Below, one piece after another: positions 48,020 through 56,801 of a stretch of 64,000 nucleotides of DNA. Source of the DNA: UBA3210 sp963610315. Its GTDB lineage: Bacteria > Bacillota_I > Bacilli_A > RFN20 > CAG-449. The stretch's first letter is position 1. Every line of letters starts with the position of its first letter. Location of the stretch: the NCBI GenBank assembly GCA_963610315.1, contig CAVDMV010000002.1:1-64000 (forward strand), written 5' to 3'. The notes beneath the pieces are model-generated. The model did no database searches. It was not told the origin of the DNA and was given only the letters and a program-made list of their open reading frames with translations. The position numbers were made by a program, and so were the translations under genes.

Positions 48020-48196
48020 ATGAGGATTTTAAATGATGAAGAAATGTCACGTATTATTGGTGGCGAAGCAATTACCTTAACCGCGGTTATGGCAGTACTA
48101 GTTACTGCGATTGTGGCTGTAATTGTTTATCGATTATTTATGTCTAATAAGGGTAGTACTACTTTACCTGGTGGATGGAAATTTTCCTGGGGTTAG
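48020..48196 (+). CDS. Small peptide with double-glycine-type leader (bacteriocin-like)
   Basis: A 58-aa peptide not usually called by size. GAGGAGGAAATAAT precedes ATG. The first 15 residues, MRILNDEEMSRIIGG, look like a double-Gly leader cut by C39 peptidase/ABC exporters. The mature part would be a hydrophobic helix (TAVMAVLVTAIVAVIVYRLF) followed by SNKGSTTLPGGWKFSWG. This resembles class II bacteriocins or signalling peptides. No exporter or immunity gene lies next to it in the window. It ends 4 bp before radC, whose start follows directly. Confidence 0.65.
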   Translation: MRILNDEEMSRIIGGEAITLTAVMAVLVTAIVAVIVYRLFMSNKGSTTLPGGWKFSWG

Positions 48197-48200
48197 AAGT

Positions 48201-48887
48201 ATGACTAAAATAAAAGATATTCCTTCTTTAGATCGCCCAAGAGAAAAAGCCTATCTCTATGGACTTAGTTCTTTATCCAATGCTGAATTACTCGCTCTCA
48301 TCATCTCCAGTGGGTGCAAGGATAAATCAGCTTTAGATATTGCTTATGAATTACTCGCGAAGTTTAATGGGATTAACGGAGTGATAAATGCAGGAATTAA
48401 TGACCTTATGTGCATAAAGGGTATATCTAAAGCGAAAGCTGTCAAAATGGCAGCTTCGTTTTATTTATATAAGAGAAGTTTAGAAGAGACTGCCATATCT
48501 TTAAAAAGATATTCTGAATACGATGTGGCAAATATGATATTTAATAAGATTATTGATCGCGCACAAGAAGTTTTATATTTAGTCATTATGAATCAATCTA
48601 ATCAAATCTTAGGAATAGAAAAATTAGCTTCAGGAAGTGAAGATTCTCTTTCAATAAGTGAAACTCTTGTTATTAAACATACTTTAAAGTATGGAGGGAA
48701 AAGATTTTATTTACTTCATAATCATCCTTCAAATAATTTAAATCCAAGTAAGCAAGATAAGATGTTTACAAGTTTACTTGATACTCTTTCACTTACCTTA
48801 AGGATTGATTTTATTGAACATATGATCGTTACTGAAATAGGTTATTATGCAATTAAACAGAATAAGACTTATTTATGGAATTTATAA
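48201..48887 (+). CDS. radC: RadC-family JAB-domain protein
   Basis: A 228-aa protein. The N-terminal helix-hairpin-helix region (GLSSLSNAELLALIISSGCK, then INDLMCIKGISKAKAVKM) precedes a JAB/MPN metalloprotease-like domain with HNHPSNNLNPSKQD. RadC proteins were linked to DNA repair by name, but the function is unresolved. I place the start at ATG 48201, just after the peptide gene, because homologues begin with the KDIPSLDRPREK segment; an upstream reading to 48123 overlaps the peptide gene. Confidence 0.9.
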   Translation: MTKIKDIPSLDRPREKAYLYGLSSLSNAELLALIISSGCKDKSALDIAYELLAKFNGINGVINAGINDLMCIKGISKAKAVKMAASFYLYKRSLEETAISLKRYSEYDVANMIFNKIIDRAQEVLYLVIMNQSNQILGIEKLASGSEDSLSISETLVIKHTLKYGGKRFYLLHNHPSNNLNPSKQDKMFTSLLDTLSLTLRIDFIEHMIVTEIGYYAIKQNKTYLWNL

Positions 48888-48971
48888 GAAAGTACTGAAT
48901 GATATTTCTTAAAATAATTATTTATTTGTGTCCTTCTAGGTGCTACAATATAACTCGTTGGGGGTGAGGCT

Positions 48972-49094
48972 ATGGTTTCAAGACTTCAAAATGATTTCGT
49001 TCAAATCGATTCTAGTCTTAACGGTGGCTTTACTATACTTAAAATAAATAATTATAAAATGAATTATAGACTTAGTTTACGTTCTCTTAGATAG
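48972..49094 (+). CDS. Small peptide (40 aa), unknown
   Basis: ATG 48972 after GGGGGTGAGG opens a 40-codon frame: MVSRLQNDFVQIDSSLNGG, then FTILKINNYKMNYRLSLRSLR, ending TAG. The ribosome binding site is unusually strong for an intergenic stretch. The frame contains the left arm of the following hairpin, so it could instead be part of a structured leader. A -10-like TACAAT lies at 48944-48949. Product unknown. Confidence 0.45.
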   Translation: MVSRLQNDFVQIDSSLNGGFTILKINNYKMNYRLSLRSLR

Positions 49095-49126
49095 AGTGCA
49101 TTTAATGTAACTAAGTCTATTTTATT
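49066..49126 (+). terminator. Long hairpin with T-run, overlapping peptide gene
   Basis: ATAGACTTAGTTTAC (49066-49080) pairs with GTAACTAAGTCTAT (49107-49120) with one bulged T, and is followed by TTTATTTTG. The loop is 26 nt and contains the peptide's stop codon. It stands ~50 bp before purB and may act as an attenuator. Confidence 0.6.
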
Positions 49127-49176
49127 TTGTATTTAATTTTATTGCCCAAATGAGTAAAATAAAGTTAGGTGATATT

Positions 49177-50463
49177 ATGATTGAAAGATATTCTTTAGCG
49201 AAAATGAAAAAAGTATGGACTGATGAAAATAAGTTCAATGCCTTTTTAAAAGTCGAAATCGCGGCTACTCATGCTTTTAGTAAAATCGGCGTAGTTCCAG
49301 AAAGCGACTATATCAAGATTAGAGATAATGCAAAAATTGATATTGATCGTATTTTAGAACTAGAAGCGATTACTAAACATGATGTTATTGCTTTTACTAG
49401 AACAGTTTCTGAATCTCTTGGAGAAGAAAAGAAATGGGTTCATTACGGCCTTACTTCTACTGATGTAGTTGATACAGCTAATGGATTATTATTTAAAGAA
49501 GCAAATGACATTATTGAAGAAGATTTAAATAAATTATTAGATACTTTAAAAGCAAAAGCTTTAGCTTATAAAAATGTACCTATTATGGGCAGAACTCATG
49601 GAATGCACGCAGAAATTACTTCTTTTGGTTTAAAATATGCTTTATGGTATGATGAATTAAAAAGAGATATGGCACGTTTTAAAGAAGCTCGTAATGATGT
49701 AGAAGCATGTAAATTATCTGGAGCAGTCGGTAATTACATTACCACTTCCATTGAAATTGAACAAATGGTCGCGGATGAATTAGGCTTAGATAGAGCGAAG
49801 ATTTCTACTCAAGTTCTTTCTCGTGATCGCCATGCTTATTATATTGAAGTTCTTGCATTAATCGCTTCATTGCTAGAAAAGATGGCGATGGAAATAAGAA
49901 ATTTATCTCGTCAAGAAGTTCATGAAGTAGAAGAAGGTTTCTCTAAAGGACAAAAAGGTAGTTCAGCAATGCCTCATAAACGTAATCCGATCGGTAGTGA
50001 AAACATCTGCGGATGTGCGCGTGTTATCAAAGCTTATGTAAATACTGCATTAGATAATAATATCTTATGGCATGAAAGAGATATTTCTCATTCTTCCGCG
50101 GAAAGAATTATTATGGCAGATTCAACTACATTATTAGATTATATGCTTAATAGATTTACTAAAATTATAGATAATCTCGTCGTATTTGAAGATAAAATGA
50201 TTGAAGATATCTATCTAACTTATGGAGTTATTTTCTCTGGTTCGGTATTAAATAAATTAGTTTCTAAAGGTTGGTCAAGAGAAGAAGCTTACGATAAGAT
50301 TCAACCTTTAACATTTAAAGCATTAAATGAAAAAGTTCAATTTAGAGAATTATTAGAATCGACATCTTGGTTAAATGAAGATGAAATAAAAGAGATATTC
50401 AATCTACAAAGATATATGAAACATGTAGATGATATATATAAAAGTGTTGGAATAAAGGAGTAA
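49177..50463 (+). CDS. purB: Adenylosuccinate lyase
   Basis: A 428-aa fumarase-superfamily enzyme splitting adenylosuccinate to AMP plus fumarate, and SAICAR in the de novo pathway. Motifs: HYGLTSTDVVDTA, GRTHGMHAEI, and the signature SSAMPHKRNPIGSENICG. I start at ATG 49177 (MIERYSLAKM), where homologues begin and where AGGTGA lies upstream; ATG 49150 gives nine extra residues. Purine partner purA is 4 bp downstream. Confidence 0.95.
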   Translation: MIERYSLAKMKKVWTDENKFNAFLKVEIAATHAFSKIGVVPESDYIKIRDNAKIDIDRILELEAITKHDVIAFTRTVSESLGEEKKWVHYGLTSTDVVDTANGLLFKEANDIIEEDLNKLLDTLKAKALAYKNVPIMGRTHGMHAEITSFGLKYALWYDELKRDMARFKEARNDVEACKLSGAVGNYITTSIEIEQMVADELGLDRAKISTQVLSRDRHAYYIEVLALIASLLEKMAMEIRNLSRQEVHEVEEGFSKGQKGSSAMPHKRNPIGSENICGCARVIKAYVNTALDNNILWHERDISHSSAERIIMADSTTLLDYMLNRFTKIIDNLVVFEDKMIEDIYLTYGVIFSGSVLNKLVSKGWSREEAYDKIQPLTFKALNEKVQFRELLESTSWLNEDEIKEIFNLQRYMKHVDDIYKSVGIKE

Positions 50464-50467
50464 AATT

Positions 50468-51760
50468 ATGGGAAAAGGAAAATCAATTATTGTTGTCGGC
50501 GCTTGTTGGGGCGATGAAGGAAAAGGAAAAATCACTAATTATTTAGGTGAATTATCTGATGTAGTCGTACGTTCTACTGGGGGAGATAATGCAGGTCATA
50601 CGATTGTCTTTGGTGGAAATACTTATAAACTACATTTAGTACCATCAGGTATCTTTAAAGATGAAATTATTAACATCTTAGGTAATGGATGTGTCATTAA
50701 TCCAAAGAGTTTACTAGAAGAATTAAATGAAATTAAATCAAGAGGCTTTAAATGCAATAACCTTTATATTTCTGACCGTGCGAATGTCTTATTTGACTAC
50801 CATAAAGAATTAGATGGTTTAAATGAAGAAAGATTAGGCGCGAGAAAAATCGGTACAACTAAAAAAGGTATTGGCCCTTGCTATACTGATAAAATCGCAC
50901 GTGACGGAATTAGAATGTGTGACTTTGTCGGTCCTGATTTTAAAGAAGTTTATCGTCAAAGCGTCATTTTAAAAAACGAACAATTAAAAGCATTTAATGC
51001 ACCTTTAATTGATTTTGAATCATCATACGTTGAATATCAAAAAATCGCGGATGAAATTAGACCAATGGTTTGTGATACAATCACTTTATTAAATGAACAA
51101 TATGATCAAGGAAAGAAAATCTTATTTGAAGGAGCGCAAGGTACATTACTCGATATTGACTTTGGTACTTATCCTTATGTTACTTCTTCAAATGCTTCTT
51201 CCTCTGGTGCTTGTACAGGTTCTGGACTAGGACCTACTAAAATTGATGAAGTACTAGGTATTACTAAAGCTTATACAACTAGAGTTGGTGAAGGACCATT
51301 CCCAACTGAAATGAATGATGATTTAGTTTTAGCTCAAGACATTCGTGATCGTGCAGGTGAATACGGCGCGACTACCAAACGTCCTAGAAGAATCGGTTGG
51401 TTTGACGGAGTTATTAATAGATATTCCGCCCAAGTTAATGGTTTAACTGGTTTATCACTTATGTTACTTGATATTCTTTCAGGTTTAAAAACAATTAAGA
51501 TTTGTGATTATTATCTCTTAGATGGTAAGAAAGTGGTCGCTCCTAGCGCAAGACTAGATGATTTTGCTCGCTGCACACCTCACTTTATTGAACTTCCAGG
51601 TTGGGAAGAAGATATTACTCACGTTAAGAGTTATGAAGAACTTCCAGAAAACGCGAAAAAATATATTGAAACAATGGAAGAAGTTGTCGGCGTCCCAGTA
51701 ATTATGTTTAGTGTTGGACCTGACAAATATCAAACAGTTATCAGAAAGAATTTATATTAA
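50468..51760 (+). CDS. purA: Adenylosuccinate synthetase
   Basis: A 430-aa GTP-dependent enzyme joining IMP and aspartate to adenylosuccinate. Motifs: VVGACWGDEGKGKITNYLG (P-loop), STGGDNAGHTI, GTTKKGIGPCYTDK, FEGAQGTLLDIDFGTYPYVT and TKRPRRIGWFD. Slightly unusual are ACWGDE in place of AQWGDE and a His/Cys mix. With purB it forms a two-gene IMP-to-AMP operon. Confidence 0.96.
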   Translation: MGKGKSIIVVGACWGDEGKGKITNYLGELSDVVVRSTGGDNAGHTIVFGGNTYKLHLVPSGIFKDEIINILGNGCVINPKSLLEELNEIKSRGFKCNNLYISDRANVLFDYHKELDGLNEERLGARKIGTTKKGIGPCYTDKIARDGIRMCDFVGPDFKEVYRQSVILKNEQLKAFNAPLIDFESSYVEYQKIADEIRPMVCDTITLLNEQYDQGKKILFEGAQGTLLDIDFGTYPYVTSSNASSSGACTGSGLGPTKIDEVLGITKAYTTRVGEGPFPTEMNDDLVLAQDIRDRAGEYGATTKRPRRIGWFDGVINRYSAQVNGLTGLSLMLLDILSGLKTIKICDYYLLDGKKVVAPSARLDDFARCTPHFIELPGWEEDITHVKSYEELPENAKKYIETMEEVVGVPVIMFSVGPDKYQTVIRKNLY

Positions 51761-51775
51761 TTAGGAGAGAATTTA

Positions 51776-53200
51776 ATGAATAGTAGTTATGATGTAATTA
51801 TTGTTGGTGCAGGACCTGCAGGTATATATTCAGCATATGAATTCATGTCAAAGGCACCATCTTTAAAAGTCCTTTTAATCGATAAAGGTAGAGATATTTA
51901 TAGTAGACGTTGCCCAATTTTAATGGGTAAAGTAAAACATTGTCCAGTTAATCCAAGCGGTGAATCAGGTTGTTTACCAGCTTGCTCGATGACGGCAGGA
52001 TTTGGCGGAAGCGGCGCTTATTCTGATGGTAAATTTAATATTACTTCTGAATTTGGTGGTTGGATGACTGATTATCTTCCTGAAGAAACAGTTTTAGATT
52101 TAATTAAATATGTTGACTCAATTAACTTAAAACATGGCGCGCCAACTGAATTAACTGATCCATATACAAAAGAAGTATTAGAAATTGAAAAGAAAGGTAT
52201 CGCGGTTGGCTTAAAATTATTAAGAAGCCAAGTTAGACACTTAGGTACTGAAGTTAATTTAGAAATCTTAAAATCAATTTATGAAGAAATGAAACCTCAT
52301 ATTGATTATGCTTATGCAACTGAAGTAAAAGATATTATTGTTGAAGATAATATCATTAAAGGTGTCATCTTAAAAGATGAAACTAGTATTAAAGCTAAAC
52401 ACGTTCTTCTTGCAGTCGGTAGAAACGGTTCAGAATGGTTAGTCGATGTTCTTTCTAAACATGGCTTACAAATGCATAATAACCGTGTTGATATCGGTGT
52501 TAGAGTTGAAACTAACGATATTATTATGTCAGATATTAATAAATATCTTTATGAAGGTAAATTTATTTATAATACTTCAGTCGGTACTTCAGTTAGAACT
52601 TTCTGCTCTAATCCATCCGGCCACGTCGTTATTGAAAACCACAATGGTACAATGGTCTGTAATGGACACGCATACCATGATCCTAAATTAGGTTCTAAAA
52701 ATACTAACTTTGCATTACTTGTTTCACAAGAATTTGATGAACCATTTAAAGATGCGAACGAATATGCGATTAGATTATCACGTATCGCGAATAAACTTTC
52801 TAACGGCGCGGTCATTGTTCAAAAATATGGTGATATTAAAAAGGGTAGAAGATCAACACAAAAACGTATTGATGAAGGCTTTGTTAATCCAACATTAAAA
52901 GAAGCTGTTCCTGGTGATTTAGGTTTAGTCTTACCTTACAATACGATGAAATCTTTAATTGAAATGATTGAAGCTCTTGATCATGTCACTCCGGGTATTG
53001 CGAATGACCATACTTTACTTTACGGTGTCGAAGCTAAATTCTATTCTGATCGTCCAGAAGTAAATGATAAATTTGAAACAAAGATCACTAACTTATATGT
53101 TGCAGGTGACGGCGCGGGTATTACTAGAGGACTTGCCCAAGCTGGCGCGAACGGCGTATGGGTCGCACGTGATATCATTTCGAAAGAAACAACTAAATAG
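51776..53200 (+). CDS. FAD-dependent dehydrogenase (COG2509-like), second copy
   Basis: A 474-aa flavoprotein. The FAD fold begins at once: VIIVGAGPAGIYSAYEFMS; then CSMTAGFGGSGAYSDGKFNI, and the C-terminal contact NLYVAGDGAGITRGLAQAGA. It lacks the ~85-residue N-domain of its paralogue at 40659-42257. A Cys-rich stretch CPILMGKVKHCPVNPSGESGC is notable, perhaps binding a cluster or acting as redox thiols. Substrate unknown. It follows purA in the same operon and ends before a terminator. Confidence 0.88.
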   Translation: MNSSYDVIIVGAGPAGIYSAYEFMSKAPSLKVLLIDKGRDIYSRRCPILMGKVKHCPVNPSGESGCLPACSMTAGFGGSGAYSDGKFNITSEFGGWMTDYLPEETVLDLIKYVDSINLKHGAPTELTDPYTKEVLEIEKKGIAVGLKLLRSQVRHLGTEVNLEILKSIYEEMKPHIDYAYATEVKDIIVEDNIIKGVILKDETSIKAKHVLLAVGRNGSEWLVDVLSKHGLQMHNNRVDIGVRVETNDIIMSDINKYLYEGKFIYNTSVGTSVRTFCSNPSGHVVIENHNGTMVCNGHAYHDPKLGSKNTNFALLVSQEFDEPFKDANEYAIRLSRIANKLSNGAVIVQKYGDIKKGRRSTQKRIDEGFVNPTLKEAVPGDLGLVLPYNTMKSLIEMIEALDHVTPGIANDHTLLYGVEAKFYSDRPEVNDKFETKITNLYVAGDGAGITRGLAQAGANGVWVARDIISKETTK

Positions 53201-53206
53201 TTTATT

Positions 53207-53234
53207 AAGCCATAAGTAGACCTTATGGCTTTTC
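53207..53234 (+). terminator. Terminator after purBA operon
   Basis: AAGCCATAAG (53207-53216) pairs with CTTATGGCTT (53222-53231), with a short T-run. Confidence 0.75.
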
Positions 53235-53306
53235 ACTTTAAAAATATATTTATTGATTTTTTGATTAATAAATATAATAATCTACATACCGAGGTAAAAA
53301 TTAATT

Positions 53307-54512
53307 ATGTATTCTATTAAAACTTTATATAAGATAGGCCCAGGTCCTAGTTCATCACATACAATCGGTCCAAGAAATGCCGTTAGATATATCTTAAAAT
53401 ATCGTCCTAAAGGTGATTATTATAAAATGCATCTATATGGCTCTTTAGCTTTAACTGGTAAAGGACATCTTTTAGATAAGATTGTTGATGAGACTTTTAA
53501 AGATATTCCTCATGAAATTATCTTTAACCTAGAAGAAACAAAAGAACATCCTAATACGATGTATTTTGAAATCTTTAAAGACAACAAAATTATTGATACT
53601 ACGACAATTTATTCGATTGGAGGAGGCATCATTAAAATTAAAGGGGAAGAAAAGAAACATTATAAAGATATTTATCCTCATTCTCATTTTGATGATATTA
53701 AGAAATATTGCTTAGATAATAATTTGACTTTAATAGATTACATTTATAAATTTGAAGATGAAGATATTAAAGAATATGGTGAAGAAATATATAGCACGAT
53801 GATGAATTGTATTTCTAATGGCTTATCTAAAGAAGGACGATTACCAGGATCAATAAGCGTATATCGTAAAGCAAAAGAAATATATTCTAAAGGGGTACCT
53901 GAAGAATCGAGTGCTAGAAAAGAAAAAAGATTAGTTTCAGCATATGCTTTCGCGGTCAGTGAAGAAAATGCTTCGGGCGGAATGGTAGTCACTTCTCCAA
54001 CATGTGGATCAAGTGGAATTTTACCAAGCTTAGCTAGATATTATGAAGAACAAGGCTATCCTCATACAAAAGTAATTGAATCTTTATTAGTCGCTGGTTT
54101 GTTTGGTTTACTCATTAAAGAAAATGCTTCTATTTCTGGGGCGGAATGTGGTTGCCAAGCAGAAATTGGTTCAGCTAGTTCAATGGGTGCGGCATTTGTC
54201 GCGAATATAAAAGGCCAAAGTATTAATCTAATTGAACGTGCCGCGGAAATTGCCATGGAACATTCACTTGGTTTAACTTGTGATCCAATTGGAGGATATG
54301 TATTAATTCCTTGTATTGAAAGAAATGCAATCGGCGCGTTAAGATCAATTGAGTGTGCATCAATTACTGATTTTATTGATTCAACATCAAATTTAATTTC
54401 ATTTGATAATGTGATTAAAACAATGTATCAAACAGGTATTGACCTTAATAGAGCGTATCGCGAAACAGCAGAAGGTGGTCTAGCTGCCTTAGATTTAGAA
54501 AAGGAGAACTAA
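53307..54512 (+). CDS. sdaA: L-serine ammonia-lyase (L-serine dehydratase)
   Basis: A 401-aa iron-sulfur enzyme converting L-serine to pyruvate and ammonia. Both regulatory-type and catalytic parts are in one chain: IGPGPSSSHTIGPRNAVRYI at the start, then MVVTSPTCGSSGILPSLARY. Cluster Cys residues are in ISGAECGCQAEIGSASSMGA and LTCDPIGGYVLIPCIERNA. Single-chain fusion is shorter than E. coli SdaA but normal for some Firmicutes. ACCGAGG precedes ATG. Confidence 0.93.
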   Translation: MYSIKTLYKIGPGPSSSHTIGPRNAVRYILKYRPKGDYYKMHLYGSLALTGKGHLLDKIVDETFKDIPHEIIFNLEETKEHPNTMYFEIFKDNKIIDTTTIYSIGGGIIKIKGEEKKHYKDIYPHSHFDDIKKYCLDNNLTLIDYIYKFEDEDIKEYGEEIYSTMMNCISNGLSKEGRLPGSISVYRKAKEIYSKGVPEESSARKEKRLVSAYAFAVSEENASGGMVVTSPTCGSSGILPSLARYYEEQGYPHTKVIESLLVAGLFGLLIKENASISGAECGCQAEIGSASSMGAAFVANIKGQSINLIERAAEIAMEHSLGLTCDPIGGYVLIPCIERNAIGALRSIECASITDFIDSTSNLISFDNVIKTMYQTGIDLNRAYRETAEGGLAALDLEKEN

Positions 54513-54515
54513 GAA

Positions 54516-55049
54516 ATGAATATTTGGAAAGATATGGATAAAGAAAGAATTTCAAAAGAAGACTTCATCGCTTGTATTGAAATTTCTAAAGGAAGTAAGA
54601 TGAAATATGAATTAGATAAGAAGACTGGTAGATTAATTCTTGACCGTGTTTTGTATACTTCTACTCACTATCCTCAAAATTATGGATTTATTCCTAGAAC
54701 TTATGCAGGAGATAATGACCCATTAGATGTTTTAGTCATGTGTCAAGAACCTATTCAACCTCTTTGCTTAGTTAGATGTTATCCTATCGGAGTTATTAAG
54801 ATGATTGACTCAGAGATGGAAGATGAAAAAATTATCGCCATCTGTAAAGATGATCCTTCATTAAATGTTTATCGTGATGTTAGTGAATTACCTTCTCACA
54901 TCATGGATGAAATTTGCCATTTTTTTAAAGTTTATAAACAACTTGAAGGTAAGAAGACTTTCGTTTCGGAAGTAAAGGGTAGAGAAGAAGCTATTAAAAT
55001 TATTGAAAAGAGCATTCATAGCTTTGATGAATTAATCGAGAATAAATAA
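54516..55049 (+). CDS. ppa: Inorganic pyrophosphatase (family I)
   Basis: A 177-aa soluble enzyme hydrolysing pyrophosphate to drive biosynthesis. Motifs: KYELDKKTGRLILDRVLYTS, YPQNYGFIPRTYAGDNDPLDVLVM (metal-binding Asp cluster), and FKVYKQLEG. AAGGAG overlaps the end of sdaA, so it is translationally close to that gene. Confidence 0.95.
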   Translation: MNIWKDMDKERISKEDFIACIEISKGSKMKYELDKKTGRLILDRVLYTSTHYPQNYGFIPRTYAGDNDPLDVLVMCQEPIQPLCLVRCYPIGVIKMIDSEMEDEKIIAICKDDPSLNVYRDVSELPSHIMDEICHFFKVYKQLEGKKTFVSEVKGREEAIKIIEKSIHSFDELIENK

Positions 55050-55050
55050 A

Positions 55051-56085
55051 ATGTTTGTATTTTTATATATTTGTTTAGGAATATTACTTGTATTATTTTT
55101 AATTCTTGGGCTACTCGCGCTTAAAATTAGAAAGAATGTTTTTTCATGTCGATATGATGATAAACATATCTTGAAATTTTATGAAACGAGTGATTTTCCT
55201 TCGATGGAAGAAAGAAAGATTTCTTTTAAATCTAAAAAGCTAAATGTTAATGGCAAGATTTATTCTTCAAAAGAATTTTCTTCTTATAAAGGATTAGTGA
55301 TCTTAGTTCATGCGTTAGGCCCAGGTCATAAACCATACATGAAAATTATTAATGAACTAATCTTAAAAGATTATCTAGTTCTTGCTTATGATACCTTAGG
55401 TTGTGAATTAAGTGAAGGTAAGAAAGTTAACGGATTTACTACTTCTTTAATTAATTTAAATGATTGTTTAAATTATGTAGAAAATGATAAAGAGTTATCG
55501 TCCTATCCTCTTATATTATTAGGTCATTCAATGGGAGGTTATGCAGTTAACAATATTACTCGTTATAAACATAAGATAAACGGTATTATTTCTATTTCAA
55601 GCTGCAATACACCATATACATGTTTATATGAAGAATTAACACATTCTTCCGGTTATGCGATGGGAATATTTAAATTTTTCTTCATGGTCTTTGATTTCTT
55701 TAAGTTCGGTAAGAAAGGATTATATTCTTCTTTAGATGCTTTTAATGAAAGTGATATTGATCATTTAATTATCGGAGGAACTAAAGATACTATTATTGAT
55801 TATAATTTTAATCATGCATTCTTTAAGACTGAACTTGTTAATAACCCACATTATACTTTTTTAGATGTAGAAGATCGCTATCATCAAGCTTATGTTACTA
55901 AAGAAGCCGCGGAGTACGATAACAAAACAACTTTAGAATATTATGAACTAAAAGGTGAACACCAAGGTCATATCCCTCCTTCAATTAATGAAGCGTATTA
56001 TAGATCTTTAGATCGAGATAAATTAAATGAGTTAGATCCATTAGTGATGGAGACAATTATTAATTTTATTGAACAACATATTTAG
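55051..56085 (+). CDS. Alpha/beta hydrolase with N-terminal membrane helix
   Basis: A 344-aa tethered serine hydrolase. Membrane helix at residues 2-25 (FVFLYICLGILLVLFLILG). Oxyanion region VILVHALGPG, nucleophile elbow LLGHSMGGYAV, late acid GGTKDTIID and candidate His in RYHQAY or GEHQGHIPP. Paralogue-like in layout to 44498-45460. It starts 1 bp after ppa. Confidence 0.83.
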   Translation: MFVFLYICLGILLVLFLILGLLALKIRKNVFSCRYDDKHILKFYETSDFPSMEERKISFKSKKLNVNGKIYSSKEFSSYKGLVILVHALGPGHKPYMKIINELILKDYLVLAYDTLGCELSEGKKVNGFTTSLINLNDCLNYVENDKELSSYPLILLGHSMGGYAVNNITRYKHKINGIISISSCNTPYTCLYEELTHSSGYAMGIFKFFFMVFDFFKFGKKGLYSSLDAFNESDIDHLIIGGTKDTIIDYNFNHAFFKTELVNNPHYTFLDVEDRYHQAYVTKEAAEYDNKTTLEYYELKGEHQGHIPPSINEAYYRSLDRDKLNELDPLVMETIINFIEQHI

Positions 56086-56108
56086 GACTCCTTTGAGGAG
56101 TTCTTTTC
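56085..56108 (+). terminator. Terminator after hydrolase gene
   Basis: GGACTCCT-TTG-AGGAGTTC, then TTTTC. The stem includes one G-T pair and overlaps the stop codon. Confidence 0.75.
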
Positions 56109-56143
56109 TTTCTATAAAGAAGTCTTAATTCAAGGTAACTGAG

Positions 56144-56278
56144 CCGGGTGTTTTAAAAAATTAAAAAATTTCAAAAAAACACTTGTCAAGAAATTATTAG
56201 TATTATATACTTATCGAGCGTGTGCCAAAATTATAGGGCGATAACGCTATTTTTTATGAGAATAGCTGAAACACCCGG
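56144..56278 (+). promoter_or_regulatory. str operon control region: promoter, hairpins, flanking inverted repeat
   Basis: A promoter-like TTGTCA (56183-56188) and TATATA (56204-56209) lie inside an outer inverted repeat CCGGGTGTTT (56144-56153) / AAACACCCGG (56269-56278). Downstream of the -10, TATAGGGCG-ATAA-CGCTAT then TTTTTT (56232-56255) resembles a terminator. GCTATT (56246-56251) can instead pair with AATAGC (56261-56266), so the two folds exclude each other. This looks like an attenuator for the ribosomal operon; which ligand or protein controls it is unknown. Confidence 0.55.
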
Positions 56279-56321
56279 TAATGTGGCTTACAAGAAATAG
56301 AAGAAAGGAGGATTTTCAAAA

Positions 56322-56741
56322 ATGCCTACAATTAATCAATTAGTTCGTAATGGACGTTCAGAAACAGTTGAAAAATCCAAAGCCCCAGCTTTAAATAAAA
56401 GATGGAACTCACTCGCAAAGAAAACAACAGACCAAAATGCTGCTCAAAAACGTGGTGTCTGTACCCGTGTCGGTACTATGACTCCTAAAAAACCTAACTC
56501 AGCTTTACGTAAGTATGCTCGTGTACGTTTATCAAACGGCTACGAAGTTACAGCTTATATCGGTGGAGAAGGCCATAACTTACAAGAACACAGTACAGTC
56601 TTAATCAGAGGCGGTAGAGTTAAGGATTTACCTGGTGTACGTTACCACATTGTTAGAGGTGCATTAGATTGCGCTGGTGTAACAGATAGAAAACAAGGTA
56701 GATCATTATACGGTACTAAAAAACCAAAAGCTGCAAAATAG
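56322..56741 (+). CDS. rpsL: Ribosomal protein S12
   Basis: A 139-aa 30S protein at the decoding centre. MPTINQLVRNGR start, and the KRGVCTRVGTMTPKKPNSALR streptomycin-region block are characteristic, with Lys at the usual resistance position in TPKKPNS and GVRYHIVRG. AAAGGAGG precedes ATG. First gene of the str operon (rpsL-rpsG-fusA). Confidence 0.98.
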   Translation: MPTINQLVRNGRSETVEKSKAPALNKRWNSLAKKTTDQNAAQKRGVCTRVGTMTPKKPNSALRKYARVRLSNGYEVTAYIGGEGHNLQEHSTVLIRGGRVKDLPGVRYHIVRGALDCAGVTDRKQGRSLYGTKKPKAAK

Positions 56742-56801
56742 TCAGCAAATTTAATACGTAATAAAAATTCTATTATATAAAAATGGAAAGGAGGATTTTT
56801 A

